Shown: positions 1 to 53,300 of the stretch, in pieces
How the letters are laid out: each line of letters starts with the position of its first letter
Numbering within the stretch: position 1 is the first letter of the stretch
Source: Phoronis australis
Lineage: Eukaryota; Phoronida; Phoronidae
Assembly (NCBI GenBank): GCA_002633005.1
Contig: NMRA01000262.1
Location: 260,298-322,297, forward strand
Direction of reading: 5' to 3'
DNA: 62,000 bases
Made by a program: the position numbers and the translations under genes
The notes under the pieces: model-generated
Told to the model about the DNA's origin: nothing
The model's input: only the letters and a program-made list of their open reading frames with translations
Databases searched by the model: none

Positions 1-159
1 GGAAGAAAATAAAGTGACAAAAAGGTTCAAGTATTATATTTTGAAGTGAGTTCATGACCCAAGACAATAACTCGTTACCTGTATTGTAATTCAGATTGCT
101 AAACCACCGTCTCGGAGTCCCGGCGTCGTTGCACTCATTGTGATCGTCGATCTTTTTCT

Positions 160-365
160 AAAAGTCGGGGAATCGCGTGTTTCCTTAACACTAGGCGCTA
201 AATCTTCATTCTTTAAAAGTCGGGGATGGGCGCTTAACCGAGAGGTGGGCACTTAACTGGAAATCTTCAAAAATCGCAGGGGGGCGCTTAACCAAGCAGT
301 GGGCGGTTAAATCAAAAATCCACTTAAAGTCGGGGATGGGCGGTTAACTGAGCATGGGCGTTAAC
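160..365. repeat. Degenerate GGGCGCTTAAC short-repeat cluster
   Basis: The phrases AAAGTCGGGGATGGGCG and GGGCGCTTAAC recur with variants about six times in 200 bases (for example 217, 285, 330). The cluster is GC-rich compared with its surroundings. No reading frame or known element is recognised. Confidence 0.55.
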
Positions 366-384
366 CCGAACGATTACGGTATGT

Positions 385-1000
385 TCTAAGTGTGAGAGGA
401 CGGTTGACAATTTTCCACCGACTTGACTAGTGTGGCATCTTCTAGTAGCAGTTTTTTGGCGCTTATAGAGATATATCATAAACCCACAGCCTGATCTTAA
501 TTTTAGCAAGTGTATTTTTATGAAGTGGCATCTCTTAGTATCAGTTTTGTTTTTTGCACCCAAAGCTGTATCTCCTAAACCCACTGCAAGGTCTTTATTA
601 AATTTAGTAAGTGTATTTGAAGTTGACAATGACTTTAAGATTGATTTGACAAACGGTGTGCCCTCTAGTGACTATTTCATTTTTTTCCATTTTTCTGTCT
701 TTGTCTGAAAACCCTTGATGGACTTTTGTGAAATTTGGTAAATAGCTTCCAATTAAAGAAATAATGATATGTTCCCGTTTCAACATATTTTGCACCGTTT
801 AGTGGCCATTTTTGTGATACAAATAAGCACCCCTAGAAGCACACCATTTGCAGTGCATTCATGGGCATATTTCAGCGCTCTGTGTTGCTTTTGTTTTCAT
901 AAGCTGTTTGTCACTTCAGTTCAGTTCATTGAGATATGTTTCCTTGTCACACCTAGATGTGATGCATACTACAGTCCACAGATATTGAAAAATCTTACCA
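385..1000 (+). repeat. CTAGTGGC dispersed repeat, copy A
   Basis: A diverged copy of a moderately repeated family seen also at 20990-22150, 26013-26830, 45290-46420 and 48900-49700. Shared phrases, in order, are TCTAGTAGCAG, TATCTCCTAAA, CTTTATTAAATTTAG, GTGTGCCCTCTAGTG, TGAAATTTGGTAAATA and TAGTGGCCATTTTTG. All copies lie in the same orientation. Short open frames here are by-products of the repeat and are not genes. Confidence 0.7.
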
Positions 1001-1092
1001 ATTTTGAATAGAAATAATTTCAATTTTGACTTTTTTATTTTCAAAGGCTTCTGACATTGCAGTGAATGACCGCATTTTTTCACTATGCTACA

Positions 1093-1363
1093 GAACTTGA
1101 ACATTGAACATGAACATTGAACTTGAACATTGAACTTGAACATTGAACATGATCATTGATCATGAACATTGAACTTGAACATTGAACTTGAGCATTGAAC
1201 TTGAGCATTGAACTTGAGCATTGAACTAGAACATTGAACTTGAACATTGAACTTGAACATTGAACTTGAACATTGAACTTGAACTTTGAACTTGAACATT
1301 GAACTTGAACATTGAACTTGAACACTGAACTTGAACACTGAACTTGAACATTGAACATTGAAC
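1093..1363. repeat. 12-bp minisatellite (GAACTTGAACAT)n
   Basis: About 22 copies of a 12-bp unit with substitutions. The unit length is a multiple of three, so long repetitive frames appear on the minus strand; they lack other coding features. Confidence 0.95.
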
Positions 1364-2245
1364 AGCATTTAGTTGGTGATGCCAGTCTTTGTATGTAAAG
1401 TGGGAGAAAATTTTGCTTGGCAGCCATTTTGTGTCCTGAAGTGATGTGCTTATTCTGTGTTTGAATGGTCTGTTGTCTTCATGTGATTTGGCAGTTGTCA
1501 CTTGCAGGAGTTCTGGACTTTGATAACCAGTTAGATGCCCTTTATTCAATGGAGGAAACTGGTTCTCAAAATGTAGGACCTCTGTAAGTGACTAGTACTT
1601 GTGATTGTTTAATTAAGCTTTTGCTGATTGTCTTTTCTAGTATATTGATAGTAATCATATAAATGTTAGCTTGATATCTGGCATAATTCACTAGATTATT
1701 GTTGTCTTGCTAATCAAAAAACAATTTCGTTTGAATCCAGGTACATAGTCCGAAGAACATTTCATGAATACAACAAGATGTGAATCTGTATCAATTTTTC
1801 ACTTGATTCAAGCATTTCTTTTCCATTTCCCTAGTTCACAATTTTCCTTGGAAATGATATTTTCTGCATTTATGGTGTCAGTCTGTTCTGACTGATTATA
1901 CTCTATGTTAAGTGACTCGATCACTTGATAGAGATGATTTAGTGCATTAAAAAGAATGGAATTGAAAAGAAGAGCAGAAATCCTGATTTTCTTGTCTGTC
2001 ACTTAGTTGTCTACATTGAGGAAATTGCCTGGGATAAGTGAAATTTTGATTCCTTGATTTAGCTATCTTGAGAGCAAATTATTGCAAACTTGAGTCTATG
2101 ACCATGTTCTTTTTTCAAAACCTTCATTGGTATAAATATAATTGTCCCTCTAAAAGTCTGTGCTCATTGAACCATTGTACCATTGGCCAACCTGCCTTAT
2201 ATATACATGGCAGTCTGTAGTGACCTGTGTTTGTTCTGTATATAG

Positions 2246-42614
<40,369 letters not shown>

Positions 42615-42951
42615 CCCGCGGTGCCTGTGTTCCAGCAAGGCCTATGCATAGCGCCACCTGCAGTAAGTGATATTAGTCTCAATTCTCAAACGAGACAGTT
42701 GTCTAGCAACGTTTGGATCCTGTGAACTGTTGTGATCATTTTTTCTGAGTATTTCCTTGTGACAGCCAGCACTGTGCTGTATAACTTTTCTGGTTTTGGT
42801 CATACTTTTTGAAACTTTTCCCCTAAGTATAGAAAAAACGTTCCATTTTCATTCAAATCTTAAGATTTTTGAAGCCCTATGTGTTCACCTACTCATACAA
42901 AAATGAGTCGTCAACCCACCTGTCACATTATTAGGGTTCGTTCCAACTTAC

Positions 42952-43063
42952 TGTGAACTCATTACACATCAAGTACTATATGTGTTGGAAAAACTATGAC
43001 AACTTACTGGGGTCTGTGAATTCATTACACATCAAGTACTATATGTGTTGGAACAACTATGAG
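42952..43063. repeat. 63-bp direct duplication in 3' UTR
   Basis: Two copies sharing TCATTACACATCAAGTACTA and TATGTGTTGGAA with few differences. Confidence 0.9.
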
Positions 43064-43429
43064 AACCCGGTGATATTCAAATATTGTCACTGGAAAATGA
43101 ATGAAAATGGAAGTTCTTATTACTGTAGCTGTATTTCTCATAACTCATCAAAATTGTGTCCAATGTGATATGCCTATTAACTCCATATGGGCTTCCCTTG
43201 GATGTCTTGCATCCTGGTACAAACTTTGAGCCATGTTTGTATTTCTGCCTCTACTATTGATGTGCTGAAACAATAGATTGTGATTGGTTAACATGTATTG
43301 GTGATACACCTGTTCATTATGCGTGTAAGTCACAGTTATACACATGTGCTGGAGGTCATTAGGCAAGAGAACATGTGATTAAGGTGTTGACTTGAGTTTG
43401 AAAATGATAAGATTTGTGTTGAACAGTGC

Positions 43430-43435
43430 AATAAA
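43430..43435 (+). promoter_or_regulatory. PTK2: AATAAA, candidate polyadenylation signal
   Basis: First canonical AATAAA after the FAK stop, followed by a T-rich stretch CTCTTTTGTTG. Other AATAAA copies occur near 47270 and 47450. Confidence 0.5.
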
Positions 43436-43565
43436 TCTCTTTTGTTGCCATTTCTCAGATACATTGTATCTCATTTGTCTCTGCTGTCTTGAATAGCTTG
43501 TTAACAATGTGTTACTCATTATTGCACAACCTAAAGTTGTCTGGTCTTTGTAAGTTGTTATAAGG

Positions 43566-43591
43566 CCCCCCCCCCCCNCCCCCCCCCCCCC
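43566..43591. repeat. Poly-C tract with one N
   Basis: About 25 C with a single unknown base at 43578; the length is probably unreliable. Confidence 0.95.
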
Positions 43592-44639
43592 TGCAAATAG
43601 AACATCACTTCTAGTAGTCTCTGTAATTAATGTATGAATGTCAGTTCAAATGTTCAGTAAAATTGGTTTTAAAGCCCCATGCATCTCCCCCATAGTAATG
43701 GTCCATGTTTTGTTTTTAACTAAAATACTAGTTAGCATTCCTAACTTTACTTGGCAATGCTGCTGATCAAAATATTCACTGTCGTCAACTTAAGTTTTTG
43801 AAATTTATAACTTGTCTGGACATAATTCCTGCTATGTGGGGCATTAAAACTGAACTAGTGAACCACTGTACATTGTATGCCATTCCATCACTTTAGTTCA
43901 CCAGGGCAGATGATAACTTCTTGCTTTTGAATATGATCGTTTTCAAACAAAGGTTTAATTTCTTAAGTCATCCACTGCTTCATTCTTTTAATTCTGTATT
44001 CAGTATTTACCATTCACTCTGAAATCATGCGGAATGTTAAAATGAATTTAAAGTTAGCCATCTTTCTCCATTTACACCATTTTGTGTACCTCCCTGCAAT
44101 CATAGGTATGTTAAGAAACCATTCCAACACCAAGGATAACATCAACAAGTATCAGTCAGGACATTGACATTTCTTGATTGCAACTATATATAGATTAACT
44201 GTATGCTACAATTGGTCTGTATAGTTAACTTGCTTGCGTTGCTGAGCATTTTTCTCCTGTCGTGTAACTAAGGGCTGGAGAGGTGGCAATAGTCCTCCAA
44301 CATTTCAAGATAACCAAAACCTTTTTATGTACTGTTTAGCAGCCTGCAATTATTTTTTGTGACCAACCTTAAGTCCAGTAGCAATATATGGCTTTCATTC
44401 AGTCAGTCTTATTGTGGGGTTGACCAGTTGATTTGAGTCCATTTTTCATGTAGTAAGTCTGGTTAGTTGTCCTTATCTACTATTAAAGCTTACTTATTGG
44501 ACAGTGTTTCAACTTACTGTCAATGTAATCTAGGAGTGTTGTCAGGTCAGGCTACTTCTATTCAATGACTGAAGCAATTTATGTTCTATAGTAACTGGTA
44601 TTTTTGTCATCTTTTGGTATTTTTGTCATCTTTTGGTAA

Positions 44640-44800
44640 AATCACACAATTGTGGTGGACAAGTAGACAAAAATGAAATTTTTATCAGAAAAAAATGAGA
44701 AATTGTGAGAATAATGTTAGGAACCTTTGTGAAAGGAGAAAAGCTGAATTTTGGTAGTTACTTTTGTCCTAAATTGGTGAGATTTACTTTAAAGTTCTAT
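44640..44800. repeat. Dispersed ~150-bp repeat, copy 3
   Basis: TGGTGGACAAGTAGACAAAA, AATAATGTTAGGAACCTTTG and AAATTGGTGAGATTTAC follow the order of the copy at 3520. The rest of 43600-45290 shows no recognised feature. Confidence 0.65.
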
Positions 44801-45289
44801 GTTCTCCCAAAATAGTCAATTTTCTCACCAGGGTGCAAAATGCTTACTGGGGAAGGCAAATGCCTTTTAAGTTCACCTAAAAATGTTGGTTCAGATGATA
44901 AAATCTTTTGGAGGTACTATTCATGGGGAGGAAGGCTTTCAAAAAGACTACATATTTACACTCATGGAATTTTCATTCTTAAATGACCATCCTCCAGTTA
45001 GGGCTTGCAATTGTCGAAGAAAATTTGAGATTTAATATTATGCCAAACTTTGATATTACTTTGTGCTGGACACTTGTAGTGTTGTAGTTTTCAAAAAAAG
45101 GAGTCCCGTCAAAGCTGTCTTGTTTGGAGTATGTTGTGATGAAAATTGTGAGTTGCAACCAGAATATAGTTTTATGCACCCCATATTTTATGTGGGTGGG
45201 CGTATTATACTGTCATTCCTGTCCAGCAGGTGTCTGCTGTGTATCTGCAAAACCTCTTGATATATGTTCATGGAATTTTGTGGTAGGTT

Positions 45290-46420
45290 CCTTTCATGGA
45301 TGAGACAGCATGAGAGGTGTGCCCCTTAGTGGCAGTTGTAGTTGACTACTACCGACTTCTTTATCTTAAGAGTTTTTGAACAGATTTTCGTGAACGTTGG
45401 CATATAGGTAACTATTTGGGAGACAATGCTATCTATTGGTTGTTGGATGGATTCAGTGTATTTGTGCCACCTAGTGGCCAGTTTTTGAGTCTGTTTCTTA
45501 ACATGCCTCTCGATCATCCAAACCACTCTAAGGATGGTAAGGCAAGTTGGCATTTATTCTACTATTACGAAGAGGGCGGCTGATGAAATTTTTTGGATAG
45601 CTGTGAGTCTACTGTGGCGTCTTCTAGTGACAGTAGTGTTTTTGTGTTTATGACTTTATCTCCTATACTCTCTTCAGGATCTTTGTTAAATTTAACAACT
45701 GTTTTTCTATGAAGGTGGCAACAGATGACGCCTGAGCCCCCTAGTGGCTATTTTATTTTTACTATTTCCTGATTTGATGAAATTTGGCAAAGAGGTTCTT
45801 ATTAAAGCATTAGTAACACCTTCCAGTTGGAGATAAATTTGACATAATGTAGGTCACTTAGCAATATTTGTTATAACTCTAAGAATCATGAAAATTGGTT
45901 TTTGTGTTCCTATTGGGAAGAGTGCAACTATCAATGATTTCTGGACAGCTTCGGCTACTGTGGCACCCCCTTGTAGTCATTTTGGTATTTTCACTTCTAC
46001 AGCTGCAGTATTTCAGTGAAATTTGGCAATGTGACAACAGTTGAGAGTTTTGGACTTGTCTGACTTTTAATATTGTGCCCCCTAGTGGCAGTTTTGTTTT
46101 TCCCTTGTCTTTTGAGTTCCTTGACTGATTCTTGCAAAATTTTGCAAATAGTTTTCTATTAAAGAGACATTAACACCCATTTTCAGATGTATTTGACTTA
46201 ATGTATGCCATGTAGTGGCCTTTTTATTATTTATTTTCAAGTTTTTTTGGCACGTAACTATCAACCAAACCTTGCTGAAATACATGTTTCTTCAGGTCTG
46301 ACTGCTGTGGCGCCCTCTAGGTTTTGGGTCAAATCCAATTACTGCAGATTCTCCTAGTGGCAATTTTGTTTTTCTTTGGGTTTGTCATAATATATATCAA
46401 GTTTCTTGATGAATGTTCAA
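45290..46420 (+). repeat. CTAGTGGC dispersed repeat, copy C
   Basis: Same family and orientation as 20990. Two exact matches to the CTCF consensus (read on the minus strand) lie at 45464-45477 and 46075-46088, with near matches at 45318 and 45735. Confidence 0.85.
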
Positions 46421-47235
46421 GAAATTATAAGTTACTATCAGGTAGACCAGGGCACAAGTTAGACCTACATTGTACTCATTAGTGGGATTTCTATTGTATT
46501 TGTTAAGTTCTTTGTTGGCCACCTCCCTATCCTCCAAACTGGCTCCTGAATTATGGCGAAATGTGGCATGTGTGTTTTCCTATTTCTGGCTTGCTTTACA
46601 CTCCCTAGGACACGCTGGAGCCATATCAGTGCTAGTGTGTTGCTCTTGTTTTTAATCAATTATAAAGTACCTTAGCATTCTTAGATTTTTACAGAAACCC
46701 CTCATATTTGTTCTTATCTCTTAATTTATACACAACCTGAGGTCTCTGGAACTATGATGGTGTAGTAACGCCAACTTTTTATGACATGTCAACCAAACAA
46801 GAAACAAATGACCCTTGGTTGCTTAGGTATCAAATTGTGTTTTGCTAAACAATGTCATTGGCAACATGTAACCACAGGCTACTATGAATAGTAACTACGC
46901 AATGGAAACGTCAAAATGTGTAACCGAGAAATCCCATGGCACATTTTTGACATGGTGGGTCGTACCTATTAAAGTCACAATTACTCCCTATGTTTTAAAT
47001 ATGTAATGTAATATGGTGATACTAACGGCTCTTGTTATTGACAAGTCTTATGTAAGTAATTATGACGTCATCGCATCGCATAGCCTTCACGAAGTTATCA
47101 CAATTTTCTCCTCACGTTTTCCATGTTCTGAGTTTTGAACAAAGTTTAGTGGGTTTTGGTTGAACAATGCTAACTATAAACTATTATTTAATTTGGTATT
47201 GATTGTGTATATGTCTGTATATATTGCATTGTTAA

Positions 47236-47265
47236 TTATATATATTATATATATATATATATATT
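47236..47265. repeat. (AT)n microsatellite
   Basis: About 30 bases of alternating A and T with one interruption. 46420-48690 otherwise holds no recognised gene. Confidence 0.9.
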
Positions 47266-48725
47266 GATTAATAAAATGTTGAAATTTTAAACCATTGTTT
47301 TTCAATCTATTTCCATGCTTTTTATGTAGATTCTTTATGCTTTACATAAAGACCTTAACATGCTCCCTCTCTACCTTTATTGCGTTACGTAAAGCTGTGT
47401 ACAGTAAGAGCCTACACCATACAGCAGAAATATGATTTAAGCAAGCAATAAATATTTTTCATTCATAAATAATCATCATTTCGCATATTTTGTTACCAAA
47501 ATGCTAAAAATCAGACTAATTAAACCAGGAGAGACATGATTTCAATGGTACCGAAGATTTCTACCCAAGATAAGGATTTTAGAATGTGGATGCCTCACAG
47601 TTGCTGTGAAGAATTTAGTCAAGCAGTCATTAAAAATTATCCCTCTTTTTTAAGTCGAAAGGCAACCGTGAGTGTCTCAAAACCCCATGAAACGTCCGGT
47701 TTTCCTTTTAGTCAAACACATCGCCACCTTTCGTAGTGCCGTGAGAGTGTTGGGGGAAACTACAATAGCATAATACGAAAATATTTTGATTTTATGACGA
47801 GATGGCGTGAAAAATTAAAAAAGTGGGATTGTCGGCCAAGAGTGAGATAACTGGCAAGTGCAAAGTATGGTGTCAGCAACACGAAGTATTGGACTGGAAT
47901 TTTTACAAGTTTAACTTTTCACTTTTTAAATTTTATTTCACGGGTATAGGTATGTACTACAGATAACATTCACTGCTCAGAAATCGAATGAATTAACAAA
48001 AAAGTATCTGGGCAGCAAGCAAACATTGCACTGATGAAGTGTTATAGAAACGATTGAAAACGGTAATAACGTATGCAAAACACTTAACTACGCAAATACA
48101 AGCAGTGTTTCGAAAGTTAGTAAACACACCTGCATAAGTTTCAATTGCAGTACAAACACTCAGCAACCAAAAGTCATTTCTTCCGTAAAATACTGTAACA
48201 CGATTTTAAAACCCAAAATGCCTTGCTGAAAAACTAGCACGCAGTTAGATAGGTTGTCGAAAGTGGTTCTTAGACTGAAGATGAAAAGATATCAAGATGC
48301 CAAGCTATTCCCGGTATCCGGCAGGGCAACGGCTCGGTGCGTATAAAGAATATTCCAATGTAATTGTCTGGTTTGTTGACTAATTTTACCGTATGTCAAG
48401 AGTCGCTATTGATTAATAAAAATGTCAAAATGAAAATGAAGCAATGAAATTAGGCTTGGTTTGTTAACTACAACACTCGATCAAAACCAAGTCGGAGATT
48501 CCCAGAGCAAAAGCTGGACACATACTCAGTGGGACACGACAGGTTTGAAATACTGCAAAAGAATCACAAATGAAGGTTAGTAACGGGAAAGTCCCACAAA
48601 CAGGTGCAAAGTGTGGTGCGACTCTGTTTGATGCTCATTCAAAACAGACTTCTCGAATGTGGGACAAACCACGGATTTTTTAATTTAGCCAACCATTGTG
48701 GCACCTCTTTAATGGCAGATTTGTT

Positions 48726-48912
48726 GTCTGTGGGTCTGTGGGTGTGGGTCTGTGGCTGGGTCTGTGGGTGTGTGGCTGGGTCTGTGGGTGTGTGGCTGGG
48801 TCTGTGGGTNTGACAGTGTCTGTGGCTGGGTCTTTGGGTCTGTGGCTGGGTCTGTGGCTGGGTCTGTGGGTCTGTGGCTGGGTCTGTGGGTCTGTGGCTG
48901 GGTCTGTGGGTC
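48726..48912. repeat. G/T-rich minisatellite (CTGTGGCTGGGT)n
   Basis: Alternating CTGTGGGT and CTGTGGCTGGGT units, with one N at 48810. Strong strand asymmetry (almost no A). Open frames on both strands are repeat artefacts. Confidence 0.95.
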
Positions 48913-49700
48913 TCAGGTGGCTGTATCTCATTAACCCTTACCAGCATCTATGTAAAATTTGGCAAGTGTTGATTTGTATGGAGGTGACAACGGATAGCGC
49001 CGACTTTTGGGCGGTTCTGAATATCACGGCGCTCCCTAGTGGCAATATTTTTCCCGTTTTTCTCTGTATCTTTGGAGTTCCTTGATGGATTTTTATGAAA
49101 TTTGGCAAATAGGTATTTATTCAGGCAAAGACACTCTTTGTTTTCAGGTGGATATGACTTAGTGCACACCTTCCAGTGACGTTTTATTATGTTTGAGTCT
49201 GTTTAGGTGTCCACCCCTATCGGCCAAACCGCTCTAAGAATCGTTATCAAAAAATGTGTTCCTACTGGGAAGAGTATGGTTGACGATTTCTAGACAGTTT
49301 GGGCTACTGTGGCATCCCCTAGTGGCAGTTTGACTGCTGTCAGTGTCGCCTCCTTGTGACAGATTGCTTTTCCGCATCAACAGCTGTTTCCTGCTATATG
49401 ATCTTTGGGAATTTATATGAACATGACAACAGACGACCACTTTTGGACTTATCTAACAACCACTTTGCCCCCACTGCCCAGTTCTAACTTTTCATGGTGT
49501 TGGCAGGCATATTCCACTTGAGCATTGGTCACTTGCTTGACCGCCCCCTTCCCCCGAGAGCCTATTTTACGTTTATTTGAATTGCTCCATTGGGAATGTT
49601 TAGAATAGTAATCATCCCTTGTATCTTAGCAGTATGCGATGAACACGGTGGACGCCATATCAACGCTCTACGATGCTCTTGTTTATGGACCTTGTCATAG
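48900..49700 (+). repeat. CTAGTGGC dispersed repeat, copy D
   Basis: GGCGCTCCCTAGTGGCAATA, TTTATGAAATTTGGCAAATA, CGGCCAAACCGCTCTAAG and CCCTAGTGGCAG follow the family order. The minisatellite at 48726 sits at its left edge. Confidence 0.8.
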
Positions 49701-49807
49701 AGTTGTATGGGTGGAATGTTTGGGTCACCAGCTTTGACCAAGTTAGTCTTGGTTTTATAAATTACATGATCCTATCAGATAACCCTGTGAGCATACCGTT
49801 TGTTGTG

Positions 49808-49895
49808 TAGTCGTGGGTGCATATGAATACCTTTGGTGCAGTCGTGGGTGCATATGAATACTTTTTGGTGCAGTCGTGGGTGCATATGAATACTT
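49808..49895. repeat. ~32-bp tandem repeat, three copies
   Basis: Copies of TCGTGGGTGCATATGAATAC followed by TTTTGGTGCAG variants. Confidence 0.9.
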
Positions 49896-50225
49896 TGTTT
49901 CTATTTTATTGTTCTGTTGTCCCAGCTTAAAGAAACTAATCTTTGAGATTATTCTGCGAACACATCTAACAGTGAGCCAACTGTCGTAATCCATTTTTAG
50001 CTTTTACTATTTGCAACACTGAAGATTGACTTGGCAAAGCATGAAATGACAGTTTTAGTCGATACTTACTACAATAGGAAGCTCTCGCTATGGAATGTAT
50101 TTAAACTTGCTCGTTGAAGCGGCATCACAAAAATGATTTATACCACTTAAAGTTGGGAAATGGGAGATTTCTTGGCTTTCGAAGAATTGATAAGTCATTT
50201 TTTCATGAGATCACACTTAACAAGA

Positions 50226-50342
50226 TGACGCGTTTTGTCGTTTTAACGCGTTGTGTCATTTTAACGCGTTATGTCATTTTAACGCGTTGTGTCATTTTTT
50301 GAAATGACACAACGCATTAAAATGCGTTGTGTCATTTTTACT
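50226..50342. repeat. 18-bp tandem repeat ending in a palindrome
   Basis: Units of GTCATTTTAACGCGTT repeat four times, then appear inverted (AAATGACACAACGCATT), giving a stem. 50343-55016 shows no recognised gene or element apart from short G/C runs near 51400 and 51553. Confidence 0.85.
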
Positions 50343-53300
50343 CTTCGAGTGTAATCTCGAATATATGCCAGTTCCTTATAAGACCTAAAATTACTTGTCA
50401 ACAAAGTAGGGAACAAGTTGACACGTGTATAGATCAAAATTCAGTTTCTTTGACAGAATGCTGCCGTGAATGTTTCTACTCATTAGATATTGGCATTACA
50501 TTTTCACTATACGTGACAACTCAACAGTCATTGACTGGTACATCTGTTTTCTGAGGGAGTTAATTAATTAATTACTTCCTAATTAAAAAGCAAGATTTCT
50601 TGTTTCTTTAATTTGATGAGAGCTTTTTCCATGGAAACATAATAACAGGTGATTTAGTTGTATTAGGGAAAGTAGCCTATAATGACTTGTAAACGTTTTT
50701 CTCGTGCACACAGCACGGCTAATTCTCGATTGTGAAAATGTGGTAGAGATTTGATGCGTAACTCAATATGGGGGAATCATGTGGAATTTTTTGTTTTTCC
50801 TGGCAAAATTTATGACGAAGCAATTACTCATTTGCACCGTTTATGATTGTGCAGTTGTTGTAAAGCATCGCGTAAAATTATGAGAGTTCTAAAATTTAGA
50901 AAAAAATGGAAATAAGTTTCGACTATTGTTTTTTATCAAACTTATACAAAATGTCACTTTATTTTTGTATGCTAATTTTGGGCACAAAGGTGTCAGACGT
51001 CAGTTGAAGCTTAGCGAATAACAAGAGTTGGATAAATGAAATTCTTTTAGCAAAAACAATTGCCAAAATAGTTTCAAAGGCTAACTGAAATACTTGACTG
51101 TTTCCTTGGCTCATTTTTCAGGCTTGTGCACCTGTGTTGTGCGTATTGAACATGATTTGGTCGAGACTTGTTCCTTACTGATGTGAGAAGGGATGCGTAA
51201 GCTCGCTGAGCGCGGACAAACCTCTGCCATAGACTGAACTGGAGTTGAAATAATTTTATTCGTCAAAAGCAACATGGCTTTGAGCACAGATCGTTGAGGG
51301 AGACAACTCTAGCGAAATCCCATGCGCGAGACGTGGACTATCATGGCTGTTTTTATTTACCAAAAACGTTGCATTTCATTCCAACATAGGCGTAGGAAGC
51401 AGAGGACGGGGGGGGGGCTCAACCAAAAGGTTTAGGGCGGAGATAGGTTTTCGCACCCATTATTCCAGGTGTTAATGAGTATCATTTAATTAACAATTAA
51501 TTACAAAAAAAATTAAACAAACTTTTGTTTTAAATAAAACTGAAAAATTAACACCCCCCCCCCTCCCCCCAACCATCAATTGTTTGCTACGACAATGTCC
51601 ATACACTGTCTTCTTACTACATCCGAACAGGGGTCTAGGTCTTTGTTTCGAAAATTCACATCTTGTGACATTCTACATTCAAGCAGGGGGGTCTGAACAC
51701 CCTTGGATCCGTGCCTGGTGTAACCAGCCTCGTGCTAGCCGCTCGTCATTGGTTAATTCTGAGCGTCACTGGCGGTGGTAGAGCTAAGTCCATTCGCCAA
51801 CTTGGCGACAATAAAAATTATTTTCGGGAAACCTACTGGCGTGTTGACGCAGTCAGCTCGAATTATGTCGCACAGCAAACAAAATTTTTACTTCGATTCG
51901 TAGTCTTAAAAATAGCAAGCGAATTTTCCATTTCATGTCCGTCACTCCTGAAATCATTCTTTTACTGAGAAAAAATGTTCAACTGTGTAGGTATTGGTAA
52001 ACTTAGAGGTAAGTAGGCCTCGCCCAGAGCCCGCCGTATCACCTTGAGCACTGAACGTAACTTACGGTGCGTAGGCGCTACGTTCGAATCCCAAAAGGTG
52101 GTTGGCTGCGCCTGCGTGCGCCTACGCCCCACTACAGCACTGATAGGGAGAGGGGGGTCAGAGCTCTTGCTAATGACAATTTCTCGTAAAATCATGTGTA
52201 CTGCCACTTGTCGTCTCCAAGTGACAATGTTGAGCTGTCTCAAACATGCAATATAAATTCAAGCTTTAAATTTATTATTTTTATAGTACATGAATCTCAG
52301 TACTAACTTTACTACCAAATTTCCAGCGCACAATTATGAATTATGAAAAAATATGCGCTTACAATTACAATACAATACTGGTTTGTTGCGCTTGGCAACT
52401 TCAATACATGTTTTCCATAATGGGGAATTCCCTGACACGTTTCCTATGATTGACAGGTTATCAATAGCATTATTTTGGATATTTTTAGATTTCATGAATC
52501 AGAATAGTTGTGCATGCGTAATTATTTACACAACACCTATTCAAAGATGTGCTTCAGAGCTTCAAGCTTTAAGGTAGCGTCATCTTTGAAAACCACCGTT
52601 TTTATTTATATCATTGATTCAAACCCTGTTGTTTTTAATTCAAAGCCGCATTTCACCTTGTTTAGAGGGCAAAAAACAATAATTGAATCAGTCCTTTCCA
52701 CACTTAATACTCCTTACCGCTGCAGGACTCTACTCCTTTCCACACTTAAATTGTCAATCATATAACACAACTTTCACTACTCTCGTTTAAAACGCTGAAC
52801 ATCAATTGGGGTTGACTCAGTCGTATGTGCACTAAGTGCTTGTTGTCCACCTGGGCCTGGCACCTAATCCATCCTTTTACTCGAAATCAAACTCCAAAAT
52901 GCAATTCTCATTTACCCTTCTCCTTAATAAGAACTCGAGAAAATTATTTATTATTTTGTACTTGAGTACATTATGAATTACGCAAATCTCCAGCTTTCAG
53001 TTATTATCAGTCGTTTACTACGAAGTCCTTCCACCAATTGCACACTCTTTCGTTCCATTTGTAACACATGTTATCAGGGCTGTTTGCAGACAGCGTTGCT
53101 ACTTAAAATATTGGTGTGATAACTTTTGAAAGAAGCGTCATTTTTTATAGTGTTGGTGATTGCGATGCTTAATAGCTGGCACTGAAAATTACCAGTGTGT
53201 ATGTTGTCATGACAACAGCTTGTACGATGACATTAGACGAGAAAGAGGAAAGCTAATAAACCAAGAATGCATTGAAAAACTAGAGCTTAGTGAAAATATT

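Larger units (their letters stand above)
42615..43450 (+). other. PTK2: FAK 3' UTR, probable
   Basis: Non-coding sequence from the stop to the first AATAAA at 43430-43435. It contains a 63-bp direct duplication. The true cleavage site is not visible, and the UTR may run farther. Confidence 0.5.

Noticed and set aside
1507-1582. Possible upstream FAK exon with TTGCAG acceptor, GTAAGT donor, open frame and matching phase
   Set aside because: The join would give Leu where the family has Arg before RRYF, its peptide does not match FERM F2, and its end overlaps the dispersed AACTGGTTCTCAAAATG arm.
48639-49085. Overlapping Pro/Thr/Gln and Val/Gly/Trp repetitive frames
   Set aside because: Direct consequence of the CTGTGGCTGGGT minisatellite.
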